A DNA stretch of 8,885 bases, from contig JAGRBY010000280.1 of NCBI GenBank assembly GCA_020433835.1, positions 1 through 8,885 of the forward strand, read 5' to 3'. The notes beneath the pieces are model-generated. The model made no database searches. It was given only the letters and a program-made list of their open reading frames with translations, and was not told the DNA's origin. Of this stretch, positions 5,605 to 8,885 are shown one piece after another; the stretch's first letter is position 1, and every line of letters begins with the position of its first letter. The DNA is from Anaerolineae bacterium. Lineage in GTDB: Bacteria; Chloroflexota; Anaerolineae; 4572-78; J111. The translations under genes were made by a program, and so were the position numbers.

Positions 5605-5868
5605 ATGTCTAACCTACCGCAAAAATATGTCGATGTTGCAAAATCGCTGATACCCTATATCGATGATCGGGCTGAGACACATCAGATGGCTTTGATCAAG
5701 ATCGATCCCACGCTGCCCTGTTTTTTGTGCGGCAAACCGGCTCCGATGGCTCTGGTTGCGCCGGCACCGCAGTATGCCCACAGCCAGACGGTTCCGTGGC
5801 TGACCTTTCCTATCTGCCAACAGTGTGAAACGGCACAGGTGCAGAGCCAATCCGGTGAACCGGAGTAA
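5605..5868 (+). CDS. Small hypothetical protein with two CxxC pairs (zinc-ribbon-like)
   Basis: The 87-residue soluble protein is not recognised by name. It has a helical N-terminus (residues ~4-35) and then a putative zinc site made of CFLC (residues 39-42) and CQQC (71-74), spaced 28 residues apart as in a zinc ribbon. The tail is polar and acidic (QSQSGEPE). The ATG at 5605 has a strong ribosome site, CGGAGGA (5594-5600), which supports translation. It lies 225 bp downstream of pdhB across repeats, so it may be a separate unit. Function unknown; the metal-binding suggestion is an inference from the Cys spacing. Confidence 0.65.
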   Translation: MSNLPQKYVDVAKSLIPYIDDRAETHQMALIKIDPTLPCFLCGKPAPMALVAPAPQYAHSQTVPWLTFPICQQCETAQVQSQSGEPE

Positions 5869-5883
5869 AAGTTGAAAAGGGGG

Positions 5884-5913
5884 TTGACAATTACCTGATT
5901 TTGCCTTTAAAAT
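5884..5913 (+). promoter_or_regulatory. Strong sigma70-like promoter before the YitT-family gene
   Basis: A consensus TTGACA (5884-5889) is separated by 18 nt from TAAAAT (5908-5913). Transcription would begin near 5920. It starts 15 bp after the stop of the two-CxxC gene and points at the leader RNA and terminator that precede the YitT-family gene. Confidence 0.7.
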
Positions 5914-5919
5914 GAACGT

Positions 5920-6023
5920 ATAAAGGTTTGGCAGCGCGATAGTTGTCGGCCGAACGCTCAACAAAAAAATAGATTTTTCACCCTTTAAGGTGGCTTGGTT
6001 GCATTGCAAACCAAGCCTTTTTT
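5920..6023 (+). ncRNA. Candidate attenuator/riboswitch-like leader RNA (or free small RNA) upstream of the YitT-family gene
   Basis: Between a strong promoter and an intrinsic terminator lies a ~100-nt non-coding transcript. Its 5' hairpin pairs GTTTGGC (5926-5932) with GCCGAAC (5949-5955) and has an inner stem CGAT/GTCG (5937-5940 with 5945-5948). A second small hairpin around CACC...GGTG lies near 5979-5992. The word AAAGGTTTGG (5922-5931) can alternatively pair over 10 bp, with one G-U pair, with CCAAGCCTTT (6011-6020), the 3' arm of the terminator. The 5' hairpin and this pairing exclude each other, which is the logic of transcription attenuation. I do not recognise the sequence as a known riboswitch class. 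It could instead be a self-standing small RNA. Confidence 0.5.
5992..6023 (+). terminator. Intrinsic terminator in the leader of the YitT-family gene
   Basis: GGCTTGGTT (5992-6000) pairs exactly with AACCAAGCC (6009-6017) over 9 bp around an 8-nt loop and is followed at once by six T (6018-6023). It lies 85 bp upstream of the downstream start codon, so full-length transcription must read through it or start after it. Confidence 0.8.
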
Positions 6024-6108
6024 ATTGCCCAAAATATTTATTCTTAGCGGTGACGGTGGTTATTCATCTTGTCACCCCCTTAGTATGTATGACATTAGGA
6101 GTTATATT

Positions 6109-7053
6109 ATGAAAAAGAAGTTGGCCTCTTTCTTTAGCCACGATAATATCTTTTTATTCCTACGCAACTATGCTTTTTTGACCATCGGTACGGTGCTGGT
6201 TGTTGCCAGCTTTGATATATTTATGCGCAGAACTAATATTGCCCCCGGTGGCGTAATGGGGATGGCCTTAATTCTTACCCATTTCACCGGCTGGCCATTG
6301 GGAATCGCCACGTTTATGCTGCAAGTCCCGATGCTTATCCTGGGTTTTTACTTTCTGGGGCGGTTCCACTTTTTGATTACCACCTGGTATGTGACTATTC
6401 TTTACAGCTTTTGCCTGGATTTTTTCACCAGCTATCTTCCGCACGAGGGCTTAACGGATGATCTGTTGCTTAATACCCTCTACGGCGGGGTGCTGGGGGG
6501 GATTGGTCTGGGCTTTATCTTTCTAGGGCGGGGAGCCTTTGCCGGAACGGGGATCATCAGCCGGATTATACAGCTCAAAACGGGTTTGCCGATTACGCAG
6601 ATTTATCTGATGGTCGATGGCGGTATCATCTTTACGCAAGGCATGATTTTCGGCTGGGAAATTGCGTTGTACGCGCTGCTGATGCTGTTCATCTACGGAC
6701 TGGCTACCGACTACATGCTCGAAGGACCGAGCGTCATTCGCACCGCTTTCATTGTTACCACCCATCCTGAGGAGATAGCCACAGCGTTGTTTCAGCGGCT
6801 AGGCGTCGGCGTTACCGGCTGGGAGTCGCGGGGGATGTATACGCATACCGAAAAGATTACGCTGTTTTGCACCGTCTACCGGCCCGATATTGCTTTGGTC
6901 AATGAGATTGTGGCTCAGGTCGATCCCGGTGCTTTTGTGGTTATCGGTCAGGGGCACCAGGCTCGCGGTGGTGTTTTGCGCCACAAGATTCAGAAGGTCG
7001 ACAAGCAGACGAAAGCTATCGAAAGGCCCAAGTTGGCTGCGGAAACACAGTAG
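6109..7053 (+). CDS. YitT-family membrane protein (DUF161 + DUF2179)
   Basis: The 314-residue product has about five to six membrane helices (~22-205) with the family signature NIAPGGVMGMALIL (43-56) and FAGTGIISRIIQ (144-155). A cytosolic C-terminal DUF2179 domain follows (~212-285: RTAFIVTTHPEEIA, GVGVTGWESRGMYT, DPGAFVVIGQG). The exact transport or signalling role of YitT proteins is not settled. An in-frame extension back to the TTG at 5995 would run through the terminator and lacks a ribosome site. The ATG at 6109, with AGGAG at 6097-6101 (7 nt away), is therefore the better start and gives a normal family length. The extra ~30 polar residues at the C-terminus (after ~288, rich in K) are a mild oddity. 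Probably controlled by the structured leader upstream. Confidence 0.85.
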   Translation: MKKKLASFFSHDNIFLFLRNYAFLTIGTVLVVASFDIFMRRTNIAPGGVMGMALILTHFTGWPLGIATFMLQVPMLILGFYFLGRFHFLITTWYVTILYSFCLDFFTSYLPHEGLTDDLLLNTLYGGVLGGIGLGFIFLGRGAFAGTGIISRIIQLKTGLPITQIYLMVDGGIIFTQGMIFGWEIALYALLMLFIYGLATDYMLEGPSVIRTAFIVTTHPEEIATALFQRLGVGVTGWESRGMYTHTEKITLFCTVYRPDIALVNEIVAQVDPGAFVVIGQGHQARGGVLRHKIQKVDKQTKAIERPKLAAETQ

Positions 7054-7074
7054 CCTGAGACTTTAACACCGAGA

Positions 7075-7138
7075 ACGCGAAGGAGGCACAGAGTTCACAG
7101 AGGTTTTTCTTGGTAGGCTTTGTGTCTTCTTAGCGCGT
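7075..7138. repeat. Imperfect inverted repeat between convergent genes
   Basis: The left arm 7075-7093 (containing GGCACAGAG) and the right arm 7118-7138 (containing CTTTGTGTC) are imperfect inverse complements, with a T-rich loop that includes TTTTTCTT. The arm type resembles the CACGAAG/CACAGAG palindromes common in environmental bacterial genomes. It sits between the stops of the YitT-family gene (7053) and the minus-strand permease (7141) and could act as a bidirectional terminator, although no clean T-run follows either arm. Confidence 0.55.
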
Positions 7139-7140
7139 GA

Positions 7141-8475
7141 TCAATTATACGGGTGTAGAAGTCGCTGTAATTTCCCCGGACTTTTCCAAAACACAATATA
7201 AAGCAGTTCCATCATCATGGCGATGCCAACCATAGCAATCAAAACCAACAGTTGAAGTGGATCGCTTTGATAACTGCTCCAGCATAAGGTGATAAGGGCT
7301 GTAACACAGGCCAGCACGCCGAAGCCCGCCAAGAGTTTATGACTGCCAACGGTTTCGGCTAAAACAAAATTGGCGGCATTAACAATCCCAAAAATAATGA
7401 GAAACCCGGCGCTGGCCATGGTTGAAATCTGGGTGATATTGCCGATGTTCGCCAGTAGTAAAGCCAGGGCGGTAGTAATCAACAAGCCCACAACCGGCTG
7501 GTTCCAAACGCGATCCTCCAGAAACGCCGGCAGTTCGCCTTCGGTAGCGATGACATAGCTCAAGCGAGCCGAGCCGTACAGTGTGGCGTTGATGGCGGAA
7601 AAGGTCGCCAAAACCGCTGAAATAGCCACCAATGTAAACCCGAATTGACCCAACGCGGGTTTAGCGGCAGCCGCCAGGGCAAAATCACTGGAGGCTTGTA
7701 CCTGGTCGCTGGTTAACGAGCCGGCGGTGACAATGGCAATTAGAATGTAGAGGATAATCACAAATACAACGGCCCCATAGTAGGCTTTGGGCAATGTCAC
7801 GCGATAGTTCTGAACCGATTGGGCCGTGTTGGCAATGAGTTCGAAGCCTTCATAGGCCACAAAGATTATCATGCCCGCTCCAAACAATTGGGGCAGAGGC
7901 TCCCACGTACCAGGAGCGAGACGAGACGGATCCACGGCGCTAAATCCGGCCACGATGACCAACAGCAAAATAGCAATTTTGATGATGACCACATAGGTTT
8001 CCGTCTTGCTGATGAGGGAAGCGCTCAAAAGATTGAGGAGCATCGGAAAAATAATGCCGACGCTGATGAGGATATGGTTCAGCCAGGCGCTTTGCAAACT
8101 ATCCGGTAGAAAAGTGGCGGCGTAGTTGCCAAAAGCCACGGCATATAAAGCCAGGGTGACGATATAGCTGACCCACAGTAAGTTGTTCGTACTGCCGGTC
8201 AGGAAGTTGATGCCAAAAGCCTGATCGACAAAGATAACCGTGCCGCCTTTGCTGGGATATTTGACCGATAGTTTTGTATACGAATAGGCCGTTACTAAGG
8301 CAATCAAGCCGGCAATTAGGAATGAAATGGGCACAGCCCCGCCGGCCAGTTCGACAGCCAGCCCTAATACCGCAAAGATGCCCCCGCCGACCATGCCGCC
8401 GACGCCAATGGCGATTGCGCCAAATAGGCTAACCTGTTCCGTTGTATCTTCGTTTGGTGTAGATAAGTTTTTCAT
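7141..8475 (-). CDS. APC-superfamily amino acid permease
   Basis: The 444-residue polytopic membrane transporter has about 12 hydrophobic segments and probably moves amino acids or related amines by proton or antiport coupling; the substrate cannot be read from the sequence. The APC signature in helix 1 is present (GVGGMVGGGIF, 24-34). The helix 6 region carries FVAYEGFELIAN (205-216), and the helix 8 region has FSAINATLYGSARLSYVIATEGELP (292-316), with the family's helix 8/loop motif of small residues followed by R and a polar tail. The length is normal. The ATG at 8475 has only a weak GGA about 11 nt upstream. It lies 32 bp after the stop of the alpha/beta-hydrolase-like gene on the same strand, so the two probably share a transcript. 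Confidence 0.85.
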   Translation of the reverse strand: MKNLSTPNEDTTEQVSLFGAIAIGVGGMVGGGIFAVLGLAVELAGGAVPISFLIAGLIALVTAYSYTKLSVKYPSKGGTVIFVDQAFGINFLTGSTNNLLWVSYIVTLALYAVAFGNYAATFLPDSLQSAWLNHILISVGIIFPMLLNLLSASLISKTETYVVIIKIAILLLVIVAGFSAVDPSRLAPGTWEPLPQLFGAGMIIFVAYEGFELIANTAQSVQNYRVTLPKAYYGAVVFVIILYILIAIVTAGSLTSDQVQASSDFALAAAAKPALGQFGFTLVAISAVLATFSAINATLYGSARLSYVIATEGELPAFLEDRVWNQPVVGLLITTALALLLANIGNITQISTMASAGFLIIFGIVNAANFVLAETVGSHKLLAGFGVLACVTALITLCWSSYQSDPLQLLVLIAMVGIAMMMELLYIVFWKSPGKLQRLLHPYN

Positions 8476-8507
8476 AAGCTGTTAGTTCCGTGCCGGACAA
8501 GTATCTA

Positions 8508-8885
8508 TTACGCGTCGGGAATGGGCTGCACCTTTGTATTGATGACCTCGACTATTGTATCAACGGTCCGATCCATATAGCTGCGACCGTCCTCTAAAAA
8601 ACGCTCTTCATCTAAATAGCCACCCGGCCCGTCGTGTTTAACCCCCGGCAATAAAATAGAAGAAATTCGCCCCGAGCGGCGACCTTGGTTCCAGGCCGAC
8701 GTATAAGCCAGCCGCCAGCGACCCGGAAAGATCATGCCCAGCCGCTGGACGGTATCTTTGTCGCTGTAAATGTGAACCAGGTGATCGATGCGATTAATTT
8801 TGGGTGTGGAACTCAATACGCCGCCGAGCGAGATGACCGTAACGGGAGCCGGCAGCACCTCAGCCAGATAGGGAGCCGCCCCCAC
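8508..8885 (-). CDS. Alpha/beta-hydrolase-like protein, C-terminal part (cut by window edge)
   Basis: Only the last 125 residues are in the window; the frame is open to the edge, where the first codon is GTG, so the start is probably outside. The visible part has a core strand APVTVISLGG (~13-22), a loop with an acidic residue in IYSDKDTVQRLG (39-50), FPGRW (53-57), and a His in GVKHDGPGGYLD (81-92). From memory, the pairing SDKD-xVQxxG with a later H-x-GPGGYLD is shared with cyanobacterial and chloroflexal proteins of the alpha/beta-hydrolase type. There the Asp and His would complete a Ser-His-Asp triad; the nucleophile would be upstream of the window. Catalytic function is inferred, not shown. 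The stop TAA (8508-8510) precedes the permease start by 32 bp. Confidence 0.55.
   Translation of the reverse strand: MGAAPYLAEVLPAPVTVISLGGVLSSTPKINRIDHLVHIYSDKDTVQRLGMIFPGRWRLAYTSAWNQGRRSGRISSILLPGVKHDGPGGYLDEERFLEDGRSYMDRTVDTIVEVINTKVQPIPDA

Noticed and set aside
6049..6076. GGTGAC...GTCACC hairpin between the terminator and the YitT-family start
   Set aside because: It is a 6-bp stem with a 16-nt loop, which is short enough to occur by chance; it is not strong enough to list as a feature.
5995..6108. N-terminal extension of the YitT-family gene to a TTG at 5995
   Set aside because: It would start inside the terminator stem, has no ribosome site, and adds 38 residues without family similarity. 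The ATG at 6109 has AGGAG at the right distance and gives the normal length.

Overview
This window looks like a piece of a Chloroflexota-type (Anaerolineae/Caldilineae/Ardenticatenia-like) chromosome. The lineage is inferred from a large multi-repeat DUF5671-type membrane protein, a Gram-positive-style pdhA-pdhB pair, GC-rich coding sequence, and spacers full of short degenerate repeats. No rRNA, tRNA, CRISPR array or transposase is visible, and the lineage call is not proven by the sequence.

Layout, left to right. (1) 1-208 is a non-coding tail with an imperfect hairpin built from short purine/pyrimidine units. (2) 209-2179 (minus) encodes a 656-residue membrane protein with six copies of a Tyr-rich/His-Trp two-helix repeat and a soluble C-terminal domain. 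(3) 2180-2490 is a nested palindrome: two mirrored arrays of ~7-bp units flank a 99-bp terminal-inverted-repeat element. (4) 2491-2976 (minus) is a small membrane-anchored NTF2-like protein. (5) 2977-3243 is a divergent control region with a second mirrored heptamer family, a triple CCTATC/GATAGG motif and a good sigma70-like promoter. (6) 3244-4287 and 4399-5379 (plus) are the alpha and beta subunits of pyruvate dehydrogenase E1, separated by a very regular mirrored heptamer array. (7) 5605-5868 (plus) is a small two-CxxC protein. (8) 5884-6023 is a strong promoter, a structured ~100-nt leader and an intrinsic terminator. (9) 6109-7053 (plus) is a YitT-family membrane protein. (10) 7141-8475 (minus) is an APC-superfamily permease. 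(11) 8508-8885 (minus) is the C-terminal part of an alpha/beta-hydrolase-like protein, 32 bp upstream of the permease and probably cotranscribed with it.

How the genes relate: pdhA and pdhB must act together as one E1 heterotetramer, but no E2 or E3 gene follows here, so the rest of the complex must be encoded elsewhere. The remaining genes are mostly membrane or housekeeping genes with no obvious shared pathway.

The two most interesting things are non-coding. First, almost every intergenic spacer carries a mirrored array of ~7-bp units, with different unit sequences in different spacers. Two of these arrays run into the neighbouring gene and supply its stop codon. Second, the YitT-family gene is preceded by a promoter, an RNA hairpin and a terminator, and the 5' strand of that hairpin can alternatively pair with the 3' arm of the terminator. 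This is the layout expected of an attenuator or riboswitch, and I do not recognise it as a known class.
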